A stretch of 64,000 bases of DNA, from NCBI GenBank assembly GCA_963377175.1, contig CAUJNA010000527.1:1-64000 (forward strand), read 5' to 3'. The notes beneath the pieces are model-generated. The model was not told the origin of the DNA, did no database searches, and saw only the letters and a program-made list of their open reading frames with translations. This DNA comes from Effrenium voratum. Taxonomy: Eukaryota > Sar > Dinophyceae > Suessiales > Symbiodiniaceae. Of this stretch, positions 1 to 9,475 are shown piece by piece (the stretch's first letter is position 1; every line of letters starts with the position of its first letter). The translations under genes were made by a program, and so were the position numbers.

Positions 1-351
1 AACCTGCAGGGCATCCTGTAGCGTGCCGCCGTAAGCTCGCTTCCTCGAACTCGAAGATGCCATCGCGCGCGCCCGCGCAGATCTTGAGCAGACAGGCTGG
101 CAAACACACACACACAAATATATATATATATATATGATATATATATATATATATTCAAAAAATGCCACATATGCACACTTTTGAATAAATACACGCAGTG
201 CCCAACTCACGCGCCGTGCCGTCCGTCGCACATGCAGTTTTCCCGCCCGCGCTGTCGTCACGTAAGGAAATCCCTCCGCGAACGCAGGGCCGCGTGCATG
301 CATGAATTGCGCACACGGCGCGGCACTGGGCCGCGCGCGCATGCAAAGCCT
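1..351. other. Window edge, non-coding; TA microsatellite
   Basis: No supported gene. The stretch holds a short CA run at about 102-116 followed by a TA microsatellite at 116-155. It lies downstream of the minus-strand ORF that ends at 352, so it would be the 3' flank of that gene. Confidence 0.5.
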
Positions 352-810
352 TCACTGCAGCCTCCTGAGCTTTCTGACTGCCTTCGTGACATCCCGCAGC
401 AGCTGCACGCAGAAGGCGTGGAACGCGGCGTCATCGTACAGCTGCGCTGGCTGCCTGGCCCGCATGTCATGCGTGTCGCCCGTTCGCACCTTTTGCAGGA
501 CGCGCTGAGCCTCCTCAAAGCGCCGTGTCGCTTTGGCTCGGGTGCTGATGATCGTGGCCTGCAGCTCGGGGTCGCAGCACTCGGTGTAGGCATGCACGTT
601 GTCCAGCTTGTCAAGGATTGGCTTGAGGCGCGCTGTGATGCGCGAGCACTGGTGGATGACTTGCCTGCGCGTCTGCGCTTGCAGGCGTCGCAAATCTTTG
701 GCGTCTTTTGCCGCCTTTCGGCTTTCTTCCGCCTCGGCCAGCTTCTGCGCGTCGTCGAAGTCTGCGCATGCGTTTTTGCGCTTCAGCGAAGCACCCATAT
801 CCGCAGGCAT
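352..810 (-). CDS. Small basic protein, paralogous to the C-terminal domain of the 1979-3175 product
   Basis: A 152-aa intronless reading frame starting at ATG 810, in the context GCC-ATG. Residues 10-45 are a charged Lys/Glu/Ala helix (AQKLAEAEESRKAAKDA), followed by a helical domain starting near ITARLKPILDKL and ending RDVTKAVRKLRRLQ. The helical half has the same layout as residues 285-390 of the neighbour at 1979-3175, which reads FRPLLDKL, then LDP, then a run ending ADFRKAKKEQ. I infer that both carry the same helical module, and that this ORF is either a stand-alone paralogue or the last exon of the gene at 1039-1689, about 230 bp upstream on the same strand. Function is unknown. Opposite-strand ORFs here are shadows. 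Confidence 0.55.
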   Translation of the reverse strand: MPADMGASLKRKNACADFDDAQKLAEAEESRKAAKDAKDLRRLQAQTRRQVIHQCSRITARLKPILDKLDNVHAYTECCDPELQATIISTRAKATRRFEEAQRVLQKVRTGDTHDMRARQPAQLYDDAAFHAFCVQLLRDVTKAVRKLRRLQ

Positions 811-1038
811 GGCTCAGGCGCACCCTGCGCAAAGTGAAAAGGCTGCGGGGCCAAAAGCTGCAAAGAAACAATTGCGGCGTGGCCGCACGCTCAAGCACGC
901 CTCTTGCAAAGCGCTTCCGCCAAAGCAGGGCCAGGCACGCGCGCCACAATCGCGCGGCGTGGCCGCGAAGCACATGCGAAGCAAAGCAGCGACGCGCTGT
1001 TTTCCGTATAGGCGCTGCGCAGAGCTCTGGGCGCTTCT

Positions 1039-1689
1039 TCACGCCTTTGCAGGCTTCTGGGGCTTTTTGGAAGACGGCTTGGATCTCTTAAGGGTCGCGG
1101 CAGCAGCCGCAGCCCTTGTGGCAGCAGCCGCAGTCACAGCGGCGGCAGCGGCCTCCGCTTGGTCGTGCAAGAAGCTCCGAGCGAAGGATAGGATGCTCTT
1201 GCGGTGGACGTCCTTGCAGAGCTCGCCCACGCGCGCCACGACCACCTTTGCGACGTTGCGCTCCGGCTCCGATAGGTGCACGCACTCATCCAAGCAGCGC
1301 GTCCGCAGCTGCAGCATCTTTGCCTGCAGGTCCATGTCGAACTTGGCCCACTCTGTGCCGGCCATGCTGTACACGCGCACATGCGCAACGGGGTGCGCGA
1401 CGACGAGCTCCACCAGACATGCTTTCTGCGGGGTCCGCTCGGCGTAGATCGGGGTGTGCATGTCCGTCTTACTGACCAAAAGCATGCAGTCGCCGTCCAT
1501 GCACCTGACCTTCATACCCAGCACCTCAGTCCAGCTCACCGCGAACTTGATGGTCGTGCCGACTGCAGCAGCACTCAGCCTTGCGCAAGTTCTCTCGCCG
1601 ACGGTCATGAAGTCGATCGGCTCCGGGCGCTGCAGCATGGAGAGATCGAGCGGCGTGCCCACGTCCAAAACGGCGTACTGCCATGCCAT
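1039..1689 (-). CDS. Unknown 216-aa protein, dinoflagellate-type
   Basis: Intronless frame starting at ATG 1689 (MAWQYAVLDVG). A longer reading from a TTG at 1716 is possible but less likely. The body has normal globular composition (TTIKFAVSWTEVLGMKV, LVELVVAHPVAHVRVYSM, then an amphipathic helix around KMLQLRTRCLDEC). It ends in an Ala-rich stretch of about 25 residues and a basic tail (KRSKPSSKKPQKPAKA), a common C-terminal style in dinoflagellate nuclear proteins. I do not recognise a named domain. It lies head-to-tail between the genes at 352-810 and 1979-3175. A TATAG motif about 105 bp upstream of the ATG may be a trans-splice acceptor or initiator. It could be a single exon of a longer gene. 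Confidence 0.6.
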   Translation of the reverse strand: MAWQYAVLDVGTPLDLSMLQRPEPIDFMTVGERTCARLSAAAVGTTIKFAVSWTEVLGMKVRCMDGDCMLLVSKTDMHTPIYAERTPQKACLVELVVAHPVAHVRVYSMAGTEWAKFDMDLQAKMLQLRTRCLDECVHLSEPERNVAKVVVARVGELCKDVHRKSILSFARSFLHDQAEAAAAAVTAAAATRAAAAAATLKRSKPSSKKPQKPAKA

Positions 1690-1978
1690 GGCTGGGAGCA
1701 AGCCAGTCGATCTCAAACAGCTCGAGCCTCATGCGGATGCTGCGGCAATGCCGCACGCCTGCACGTGACACGCATGGGTGCGCGAGTATGTCCGCTATAC
1801 ACATACGCCTTTTTCTCGATCTCGAAATCGCGCACTCTCAATCACGCTGCGCGCGTGATGGCTGGCCACGCATGACACTATATATATCGTGCGGGGGGAT
1901 GCATGCATATAGGTGCTGCGAAAAGGGGCCTCTTCGTGCCATGCTTGGCGCAGCGCGGCTTATATACGCAGGCACGCA
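1690..1978 (-). promoter_or_regulatory. Intergenic spacer with TATA/TATAG motifs
   Basis: The 290-bp spacer upstream of the 1039-1689 ORF contains three TATA-type strings on the minus reading: GTATAG near 1794-1800, an 8-bp TATATATA near 1878-1886, and TTATATAC-like near 1961-1969. The surroundings are strongly GC-rich. Comparable TATAG strings precede the other ORFs of this block. The role (promoter, or acceptor for spliced-leader trans-splicing) is inferred. Confidence 0.3.
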
Positions 1979-3175
1979 CTAGTCATGTGCACGGAGCTTT
2001 GCCTGCTCCTTCTTTGCCTTCCGAAAATCCGCGAGGGCGCTGTTGGCCGCTTTCACCTTGAGCGGCACGTCCTTGGCGCCGAAGGGGATGGGGGGCGCGG
2101 CTTTGCCGCTGGTGAACTTGCTGACGCGGGCGGCCGCCGCATCTTGCCAGGCGGAGACTTCGTCGAGGTGCTTCTGCACGGCCTGCACCTCAGCGGCCGC
2201 GGGGTCCAGAGGACCGAGGTTCCCCACGGCTGCGCGCAGCTTGTCCAGCAAAGGCCTGAAGGCCGCCACTGCCTTTGCCGCTGCGTCGTCGGCGGCTTTG
2301 CACTCTTTCAGCGCTTTGGCTTTGGCTTTCGCCTCAGCCTTCTGCCGCTGCTTCTTCTCCTCCTTCTCCGTGTTCTTTTTCCGGCCCTTCTTCGCCGGCT
2401 TGCACTCGTCGTCGGAAGAGTCGGAGGACAGGCCTACCAGCGGCTCACTCCCGCCGCTCTCGGGCTTCTTGCGCTTCACTGCGCGCTCCGCTTTTTGCAC
2501 GACCTCCTCGATCTCCTGCGCAACGTTCGACTGGGAGACCGAGTGGATGGGCGCCCTCCACGTCTCGCCCAGAGCGGCGTTCCACTCCTTGTCGCCGTGG
2601 GCCACGATCATGTCCGTGTTGTAGCCCTGCACGGCCCACACTTCGAGCGGCAAGTAGGAGCCCCCCACCTCATCCTTGAGCTCCCTGGTGCGGCGCAGCC
2701 GCAAGCTGCTGGCAAGCAGCGCCCTCACCTTGCTGTAGGCCAGCCTCCCGTCACCTGCGGTCTGATCCTTCGCCTTGCGGAAGAACTCGGTCTTTTCCGC
2801 AGCCGTCAAGGCCAGCGACTCACTGCAGATGTTCCTCGACAGGCACATCGACAGTCGGTGACATGAGCGGCACCAACGCGCATTGCTGCCTTTCGCGACC
2901 GCTTCCTCCGGGTCGGTCTCCATGAAGCACTTGGCGCACACCACTCCCTCGCCTGAAGCTGAAGCTGCCGAAGGAGGCTCATCCACCAGCTGCCGCTCGT
3001 CATCCGTGAGGTCAACAGTCTGCAGAGCGGCCGCAGATCCCTCAACAGGCGGCTCTGCAGGCCGCCCTTCCTCTGCAGGCTGCTCCGCAGGCAGCTCTGC
3101 AGACCCCTCTGCTGGCGCGTCCTCCACCGTCACAGTGTCAGCCGGCGTGGTCTCCTGCAGGGCCTGCGAGCTCAT
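1979..3175 (-). CDS. Cys-rich (zinc-ribbon-like) charged protein of a dinoflagellate-expanded family
   Basis: A 398-aa intronless frame starting at ATG 3175 (MSSQALQETT); an in-frame TTG lies 21 bases upstream. Residues 1-75 are acidic and rich in Ala, Pro and Glu. A Cys cluster follows: CAKC at about 80-83, WCRSC at 101-105 and C111, a plausible zinc-binding ribbon. The middle (FFRKAKDQ, RALLASSLRLRRTRE, YLPLEVWAVQGYN) resembles multi-copy dinoflagellate proteins in which a Cys-ribbon is followed by a stretch ending with a coiled Lys/Ala region. Residues 245-285 are Lys/Glu/Ala coiled coil, and the C-terminus is a helical module shared with the 352-810 ORF. Nuclear location is inferred from the basic KKGRKKN and KRKK motifs. 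The reaction or partner is unknown. A CTATATAG motif lies about 20 bp upstream of the ATG. Confidence 0.75.
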   Translation of the reverse strand: MSSQALQETTPADTVTVEDAPAEGSAELPAEQPAEEGRPAEPPVEGSAAALQTVDLTDDERQLVDEPPSAASASGEGVVCAKCFMETDPEEAVAKGSNARWCRSCHRLSMCLSRNICSESLALTAAEKTEFFRKAKDQTAGDGRLAYSKVRALLASSLRLRRTRELKDEVGGSYLPLEVWAVQGYNTDMIVAHGDKEWNAALGETWRAPIHSVSQSNVAQEIEEVVQKAERAVKRKKPESGGSEPLVGLSSDSSDDECKPAKKGRKKNTEKEEKKQRQKAEAKAKAKALKECKAADDAAAKAVAAFRPLLDKLRAAVGNLGPLDPAAAEVQAVQKHLDEVSAWQDAAAARVSKFTSGKAAPPIPFGAKDVPLKVKAANSALADFRKAKKEQAKLRAHD

Positions 3176-3195
3176 GGCGCGGCCGCGCAACTGCA

Positions 3196-3204
3196 ACTAT
3201 ATAG
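3196..3204 (-). promoter_or_regulatory. TATATAG motif upstream of the 1979-3175 ORF
   Basis: The minus-strand string CTATATAG ends about 20 bp before the start codon. The same kind of string (TATAG or TATATAG) precedes the ORFs at 1039-1689, 5547-6642 and 7164-8748. Because it ends in AG it could be a spliced-leader acceptor rather than a TATA box. Confidence 0.3.
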
Positions 3205-3360
3205 GTGCAGAGCCAAAACTGCGGCGCAGTGAACAAACATGCGCCTCCAGCTTCCCAGCGGCGCCGCCGCTTTCTTCCGTGCCTTTTTGCGGCCATGTGT
3301 TTGTTGGCTCAAATATAATTTGCTTGGTCGGATTTTGCTGCGGAAGCCCCGCCGAAAACA

Positions 3361-3576
3361 GTAACGTGCCGCGACGTGCCGCGACGTGCCGCGACGTGCC
3401 GCGGGGTTTGCCCGGAGCGTTGTTTTTGAACGTGCCGCGGCCAAGTTTGCTTGACAATATGTAGAGGCACATTATTTTTTGGGGTCCGCGTGGAACGTGC
3501 CGCGACGTGCCGCGACGTGCCGCGACGTGCCGCGACGTGCCGCGACGTGCCGCGACGTGCCGCGACGCGCCGCGTG
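3361..3576. repeat. 10-bp GC-rich tandem repeat, two blocks
   Basis: The decamer CGTGCCGCGA is repeated about four times at 3364-3405 and about eight times at 3493-3575, with a single copy-like CGTGCCGCGG near 3430. Because 10 is not a multiple of 3, the array reads as RRAATCRDVP-type peptides in every frame. Those ORFs are not genes. Confidence 0.9.
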
Positions 3577-3613
3577 TTTCCTGCAGAGCAGCCTGCGCAG
3601 AAAAATTGAGAGA

Positions 3614-3886
3614 TTAGAAAAATGCGAGCGGAGTCAAAAACAAAAATCCATGGCCAGAAGAAATTTGTCGCAGCTGAAAGGGGGAAGGTGGAAGACAAAA
3701 TGAACTGCTTCGCAGAACAAAGCAAGCGGACTCCACCAAAGCTTCGTGCAGCATGTGCTGAATGAGCTTTGTGTCTTTGGGCAGCCATGGCTTCTTACAT
3801 TTGGCTGGGCCAGTTTTCTCCAGGCCAGTTTTTTGGGCAGCTGCTTCTGCTGAACCCGACTGCGTGCCAAGTTTCATGGTAAGCAT
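3614..3886 (-). other. Possible exon, minus strand, weak
   Basis: A 90-codon open frame whose first half has ordinary composition (KLGTQSGSAEAAAQKTG, then PWLPKDTKLIQHMLHEALVESA). It is flanked by tandem repeats on both sides and has no recognisable family. It could be a lone exon of the gene downstream at 1979-3175, or chance. Confidence 0.2.
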
Positions 3887-3954
3887 GCCTGCAGTGGGCT
3901 GCTGCAGCTAGAAGCTGGCTCTGCATACTCGTCTACTGGCGCGGGTTTGCGCGA

Positions 3955-4545
3955 CGAGCATATCAGCAGCAGGATTTTTTCATGGGGCCTTGCCTTCGCG
4001 TTTCCACGGCGAGCATTTCAGCAGCAGGATTTTTTCATGGGGCCTTGCCTTCGCGTTTCCACGGCGAGCATTTCAGCAGCAGGCAGCAGGATTTTTCCCA
4101 TGAGCCTTCATTCACTTCGCAGCCATGCCTGTAGAACAGAGAACACGCAGATTTCCACGGCGAGCGTGCCAGCAGCAGGATTTTTTCGTGGGAGCCTTTC
4201 TGACACATGCGGGTTTCCACGGCGGGCATTTCAGCAGCAGTATTTTTTCATGGGGGCTTTCACTTCAGATGTGATGTCTGTAGAATGGCACGCAGGGGTT
4301 TCCATGGTAGGCGTTTCAGTGTAGCAGGATTTTTTTCATGGCAGCCTTCGCTTCACAGCCGTGTCCGCGTAGAATGAAACATTCAGCAGCTGGATTTCTT
4401 TCTGGAGCCTTCCCTTCGCATGTGATGTCTCAGGCGTTTCCACGGCGACCGTTTCAGCAGCAGGATTTTTTCATGGGCGCCTTCACTTCACACGCAGGGT
4501 CCGAGCGAGCATTTCAGCAGCAAGATTTTTCCATGGGAGCCTTCA
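3955..4545. repeat. Diverged tandem repeat, about nine copies of a 55-90 bp unit
   Basis: The core CAGCAGCAGGATTTTTTCAT recurs near 3964, 4019, 4074, 4168, 4230, 4316, 4385, 4453 and 4514, usually preceded by TTTCCACGGCGAGCATTT and followed by GGG-CCTT. Spacing varies from 55 to 90 bp and the later copies are more decayed. No coding potential was seen. Confidence 0.8.
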
Positions 4546-4689
4546 CCTCGCGCGCAAACATGTTTGTAAAATAAATTGTGAAATACGTGGGAATTCACCG
4601 CAGATACTCAACAAACACACATGCCAAAAGAAAAATCGAATGACCGGCCGCCCAATCAGCTACCACGCTTGCGAAGCGCAGGCTGCGCG

Positions 4690-5120
4690 CATGGACTCCT
4701 ACTTGTCAAAAACTCGCCGCAGAAGTCCGCAGTAGCAGGCCGAACCACCCGCCTGAAACCTGGCCACAATTCAGAGGCCCGTCGCAAAAAAAAACACCAA
4801 GAAAGCGACCAGCATGAGCACAGAATCCCTCGTCAGCAGCGAAAGCGTTTGCCCGACAACTGGTCGCAGCCTTGAGGCCTGCGAAAAAAAAGCAGCTGAG
4901 CAGTGAGCCCCCTCTATACCTGAAACCTGGCCTCGCCCCAAGGCCCGCGCAAAGATGAAGCGAAGGCCCAGCTGAGCAACGAGTCCGCTTGCCTGAAACT
5001 CTGCAGGAAAACGAAGCAAATGAGCCTGGCGCAGCTGCAGAAACCCACTGGCGATCCTGCTCGCAAAATAACTTGCACACTCCGGCTCACAGCAAGGCAG
5101 CTGCCCCAAAAGCGTCTGGC
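4690..5120. repeat. Degenerate dispersed repeat in AG-rich spacer
   Basis: The phrase GCCTGAAACCTGGCC with variants (near 4750, 4918 and 4990), followed by CGCAAAAA/GCGCAAAG strings and AGCTGAGCA-type strings, recurs several times in imperfect form. No supported gene; the ORFs across it are low-complexity. Confidence 0.5.
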
Positions 5121-5546
5121 GAAAAAATGCCCCGCCCGAAAGTCTATGCCGCAAAGACCGAAGGCTTGCGCGAAGGCGGCGCAAAACACAACTACAAAGA
5201 ACGAATCTGCATGCCAAGGCAGAAAATCAAATGCATGACCGCGGAGCTCCTACAAAGCAATTCTGCTTGCAACACGCTGACTGCCATGAAAAACAAAGCG
5301 CCTTCAGGCAAATCTCAATGAATTCCAGTCAGTCAATATAGGCTATATGCAAGAGGCGAAAAACAAATATTTCTAAATAATAAATCCTTAAAAGCAAAAA
5401 TATACATATATATATATACACAAATACTCATAAGCCATCGACATGCACATTAATACACTAATCCTGCGCAGTCGCGCTAAGAGACATCAGCGGCAAGGCC
5501 GCTTAGTCCCACCCTCTCCCCGATTTTCCCCCCACGGCCAAGCGCG
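5120..5546. other. Spacer, AT-richer, short TA microsatellite
   Basis: Non-coding flank downstream of the gene ending at 5547. Apart from a TA microsatellite near 5402-5420 and one A-rich stretch at 5360-5400, nothing is recognised. Confidence 0.5.
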
Positions 5547-6642
5547 TCACTTCTTCTTGCCACCGCGAGGGCGCTTGTAGCCCTTCTCCTCGAAGGCATG
5601 CTGCCGCTTCGACCTGCAGGGCGGAGGGGACGAGTGAAAAAAAGAGGAAGAGCGGCTGAGCCGCTTCAGTAAAAAAGCCACGCACGACAGCAGCACTGCT
5701 ATTATCGCCGAGCTGCTTCTCGGCCTTCGCTTTCGCCGCCGCGCTGCTGCCGCCGCCGCCGCTGCCGCTGGCTGCGGACCTCGGGGCGGGAGCTGGAGGC
5801 GGCGCGGCCCATGGCGGAGCTGCCATGTGCTTGCCCGTGGCGCCAGGGTATGCCTTCGGCGGCGTCTTCGGCGAAGCGAGCGCGGGCATCTTTGGCAGCG
5901 AAGGAGCCACCGGGGCCTCGTCTGCTGCAGGAGCCGCGCAGGCTGCAGCAGGGGCAGCAGGGGTCGCTGCAGCGGGCGGCGCCGCAGCCTTCGCGGGCGG
6001 CGTTTTCGGCGCAGCCACCACGGCCGCGGCCGTCTTCGGCACAGCCGCAGCCGCTTGCGGCGTCTTCGGCGAAGCCGCAGCCGCAGGCGGCATTGGCACG
6101 GCCGCAGGCGGCGCCGCCGCCTGCGGCGCATCCAGCGTCTCCGCGATCTGCGCCAGTGCGGCAATGGCCGCCGGCTCATCCCCCACGCGCTCCGGCGTGT
6201 ACTCCGAGTACTCCTCCTCCTCCTCCTCGAGATCATCCTGCATGTGGTGCTGCTGCAGGATGTCCTGGTCCAAGCTGAGCTGCTCATCCTCTGCGTCCTC
6301 GTGCTTGACCGCGCGGTCCTTTTTCTCCTTCTTGTCCTTCTTGCTGCTTTTGTCCTTCTTGTCCTTCTTGTTCTTCTTGTCTTTCTTATCCTTCTTGTCC
6401 TTCTTGCCCTTGTTGTCCGCGTCCTTCTCCGCGGTCTCCTTCTTGTCCTTCTCCGCGTTCTCCGCCGCGCTTGGCGCCACGCTCCGCGCGCTGTTCCTGC
6501 CGCGGCTCCTCCCGCGGCTCCTCCCACAGCTCCAGCTGTCCTCGCGCTCGGAGCTGGAGTCGCGCCAGCGGCGCCGCCGGCAGCGGCAGCAGCAGCAGCA
6601 GTGGCAGCAGCAGCGGCAACAGCCGCAGCAGCCGCGACCCAT
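5547..6642 (-). CDS. Lys-rich, Ala/Pro-rich protein with one GC-AG intron
   Basis: Two-exon model: 5714-6642 (ATG at 6642) and 5547-5613, joined across a 100-bp intron at 5614-5713. The donor is GC (CA|GCTCGG), the acceptor CCTGCAG, and the phase fits. The product is 331 aa. A short Cys-rich N-terminus (from MGRGCCGCC) is followed by an Arg/Ser-rich stretch; a KDKK-repeat of about 40 residues; an acidic patch (DDLEEEEEEYSEY); a long Ala/Pro linker with SPKTPQ and APKTPP repeats; and a basic end (YKRPRGGKKK). Reading through the intron gives a less convincing tail ending VGGKSGRGWD. Composition suggests a disordered nuclear or RNA-associated protein; no domain is recognised. GC donors are known in dinoflagellate introns, which supports the model. 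Confidence 0.6.
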
Positions 6643-7163
6643 GGCTCGCGACAACTGGGCGGCTGCACCTGTGTACCTTCTATAGCCTCATGCACGTGCG
6701 CATGCCGCCTGAGCTGCCTCACCTCATGCACGCATGCGTGGCCTTCCTGCATGCATGAGTGGCTTGGGCCGAAAGCATGCATGCCATGCATGGAAGCTTA
6801 GCCGCCGCACGCGCTTCGCGGCGACGGCCGCGGAGTGCTGCGCGCGGCTACGTGGCCGCGTTGCTTCTGCGGGTCGCAGACTTGCCCGCGCGCACACATG
6901 CAAAAACCATGCAAAAACCATGGGAAAAAACAACAACAAAAAACAATCGCGCACGAACACGCACGTGCGCCGCACGCGGCCCTAACACCCACACGCGCGT
7001 GCGCGCATGCATGCAGGCACAAACGCGCACAGCGCGCGCACAAACACAGGCGCACACAAACGGACAAAAAAAACACACGCGCACACACACACACACACAC
7101 ACTCTCAGACGGACACACACAAACACATGCGCCACACCAGCCCGTTTTCCTCCCGAGCATGCT
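6643..7163. repeat. Spacer with TATAG motif and CA/CG microsatellites
   Basis: The minus reading has GGCTATAG near 6675-6684, about 35 bp upstream of the ATG at 6642. From about 6890 to 7130 the sequence is dominated by CACA, GCGCACA and ACACGC microsatellites. No gene is seen; His/Thr/Arg ORFs here come from the microsatellite. Confidence 0.7.
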
Positions 7164-8748
7164 CTATAGATTGCAGGGTGGGGCATGCCCTCTATACACC
7201 CAGCAGCTAGGGGTGCAGCCCCTGCGACCGCGGCACTTGCCGCAGCCGTGCGGAAAAAGCTTGAGCCTCTGTTTCTGAGAAGGAAAAGGCTTCAGCGGCT
7301 TCGACTTTGCTTTCCCCTTAGCTGTAGCTGCAGCGGGTCGCTTCATAGCGGCCCGCTGCTTTGGCACAGCTTTCCCCTTAGCAAAGCCCTTGCCTGCAGT
7401 GTTTTTAATGGGAGCTGCCTTTGCTTTGGCTGCGACGGGAGCTGCCTTCGCTTTGGCTGCGCCCATGGGAGCCTCTGCGCACGCAGTCACGGCGGCTGCA
7501 GGGCGCTTCATCGCTGCGCGCGAGTTCAGGGCGTCCTTCAACTGCATCACTGTGGCCTGGTAGGCGCTTGGTGCCTGTGGCGCGGCGCTTGCTGCTTGAA
7601 GCGGCTTCAGCATGACCGCAAGCGCTGGCTTCGGGACAGAATCCGCCGGCGGCGCTGCTGCTGTCTGCTCCACGGTCCCCGTCGGAGTGGCGAGGATCTC
7701 GGCGCAAAGAGATGTCTCCGCTCCTGCTTCACGTGCTTCCTGCGGAGCGGCCACTGCCGCTGCTGCGGTCTGCAGAAGAGCTGCAGGAAGAGGAGCTCCA
7801 CGAGGGGCACTTGGCGCGGATGTAGCGGCCGTGGCCGCTATGTGTGGCAGAGCTTGCTGCCGGGAAGCTGCTGCGGGCGGGCCCGCTGACTCAATCAACG
7901 TGTCCAAGCCCTCGACGAAGCTGCCCGCAGGCGATGCGTCCTCTATGGCCGGCAGCCGCGGTGAAGAGGCCTGCCAGCTCCATGCGTGCGTATGTGTGCG
8001 CGCGTGCGTGCGTCTGTGCGCGCATGTCTTGTGTGCGTGCACGCGCGCGCGATCGCTAACACGAGCATGACGTGCGCGCAACAGTTATATATATGTATTT
8101 ATATTTATTTAGCCGAGAGCCCCGCTCCTGCGACGTCTGCGAGCCATCGTGCGAGCGCAAGCCTGCGCGCATGATCCGCAGTGCGGGATGTCCCTGCTGC
8201 AGCACCTGGCGCAAAGCCTGATGCACCACGCGCTCCACAGAGTCCTGCTGCAACTCAGGCGGGGCCAGCCTACCCGTGCGCCGCAGAGGCATCCTCTCCA
8301 GAAGCGCCTGCAGCTGCGTCAAGGGGACGAGCTGCTGCCCAGGCGATCCTGAGCCATATGCGGCCTGACGAACGTCAGCAGGTAGATCCTCGAACCTGTG
8401 CGGCAAGTGGTGCACCGCAGACGGAGGCAGATCGGCCACTCGAGTCCGCAGCAAGTGGCCGCGCGCATGGCCCTTGATCTGCTGTAAGGCTGTGAGCAGG
8501 TGGCTGCAGTGCCCGCTCCAAATTCTGCTCTGATGGTACAAGATGCAGAACAGCATGCCGAAGGTGGGCTCCGAAGGGTACCGCAAGCCCAGCAGCACCG
8601 CGAAGTCCAGCAGCTTGCCAAGCAACTCCAAGTTCGCCGGCCAAGTAGGACAGGCCGCAACCTCCTGCCACATGTCCTTGGGCAAGAAGAGCGGAAGGCG
8701 CGTGAAGTCCTGCATCTTGCCGCGGCCCCGGGCATCAGCCTCTGCCAT
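7164..8748 (-). CDS. Two-exon protein of a dinoflagellate-expanded family (helical N-domain, Cys-rich CTPSCW end)
   Basis: Exon 1 is about 8206-8748 (ATG at 8748, MAEADARGRGK), exon 2 is 7164-7970; the intron contains an AT run and CA repeats. Donor CAG|GTGCTG and acceptor GGCAG|GCC are both phase 0, giving about 449 aa. Exon 1 reads LPLFLPKDMWQEVAAC, LGLRYPSEPTFGML, LPADVRQAAYGS and LLERMPLRRTGRLAP, which I recognise as the N-terminal layout of a large dinoflagellate family. Exon 2 is an Ala-rich linker, Lys/Ala repeats (AAMKRPAAA, KGKAKSKP) and the family ending GCGKCRGRRGCTPSCW, a small Cys cluster. Function is unknown; a nuclear nucleic-acid-binding role is inferred from the basic repeats. 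The separate open frames are exons of one gene, not two genes. The exact donor is uncertain: alternatives lie within 60 bp. Confidence 0.7.
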
Positions 8749-8754
8749 GGCGCC

Positions 8755-8763
8755 GCTATATAC
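8755..8763 (-). promoter_or_regulatory. GTATATAG motif next to the start codon of the 7164-8748 gene
   Basis: Minus-strand AGTATATAG ends seven bases before ATG 8748. A TATA box this close to a start codon would be unusual. An AG-ending string fits a spliced-leader acceptor better. This is inference. Confidence 0.3.
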
Positions 8764-9364
8764 TGTCAGCAGTGCGTGGCTCGTGCGTACCTGCGCTTGT
8801 CTTGCTTCTGCATGTGCGCCTGCCTGCGTGCGTGTACGCCTGCCTGCGTGCGCCCACTCGCATGCCGCTGCGCTTGAGCATATGCAAGTCCGCGGCAAGG
8901 CCGCGCAGCATGATTCTCCATAACACTAGCCGCAAAGTATACGCCCGCGCATATAGAGCGGCAAAGCCGCTTTTTCCGCGAGATGCGCAACCCTGCGGCG
9001 GCGCCGCGTTAATTCTGCCGGTGTTTTCATGCCTGCATAATTTTTACGGAGTGTCAACTGCGCATTTTTCGCTGCGAATTATACGAAACGCTATAATTCG
9101 CTGCGATTTCCGCATTTTGTCGCTTCTGCAAAAAAAGTGCCAAAAAAGACGTCTAAAAAGTTATTTCCAGTTATTTTAGTTAGTTTTACTTATTTTAGTT
9201 ATTTAAGTTAGTTGAAGTTATCTTAGATACACAACTGCTAGAACTGCTAACCTTGACTATAAGTCCCCTTATACAAATTAACGAGACCACGTTGTATAGC
9301 GGTCCCACCATATGGGTACGTCTCAAAATGGGGGGCGCCCTCAAAATTGTGGGTTTCTTTGCGT
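8764..9364. other. Non-coding spacer; composition drops from GC-rich to AT-rich
   Basis: 8770-8900 is CGTGCGTG-type repeat. From about 9000 the sequence becomes AT-rich, with repeated TTATTTTAGTTAG strings at 9165-9215. No gene is supported. The GC-rich gene block ends here. Confidence 0.5.
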
Positions 9365-9475
9365 GGTTGTTGTTGGGAAACATTTTGACAGTTTTGCTTA
9401 TTGTGGGATTTAGTGGTTGAAATCCAAATCCACTTAACTGCTAAAATGTTTTTTGCCCCCCTTCCAACGTCAACC
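9365..9475. mobile_element. Family C foldback element, copy 1
   Basis: 111-bp element bounded by GGTTGTTGTTGGGAAA at the left and CCTTCCAACGTCAACC at the right, which are imperfect inverted repeats of each other. The middle has a second inverted repeat (TTTAGTGG ... CCACTTAA). Four further copies lie at 41.6, 45.2, 47.9 and 55.8 kb. It has no coding capacity, so it is MITE-like. Confidence 0.75.

Noticed and set aside
181..1447. Long plus-strand ORFs over the GC-rich block
   Set aside because: Their translations are rich in Arg, Cys and Ser with no domain, and they lie opposite minus frames with ordinary protein composition. They are shadows.
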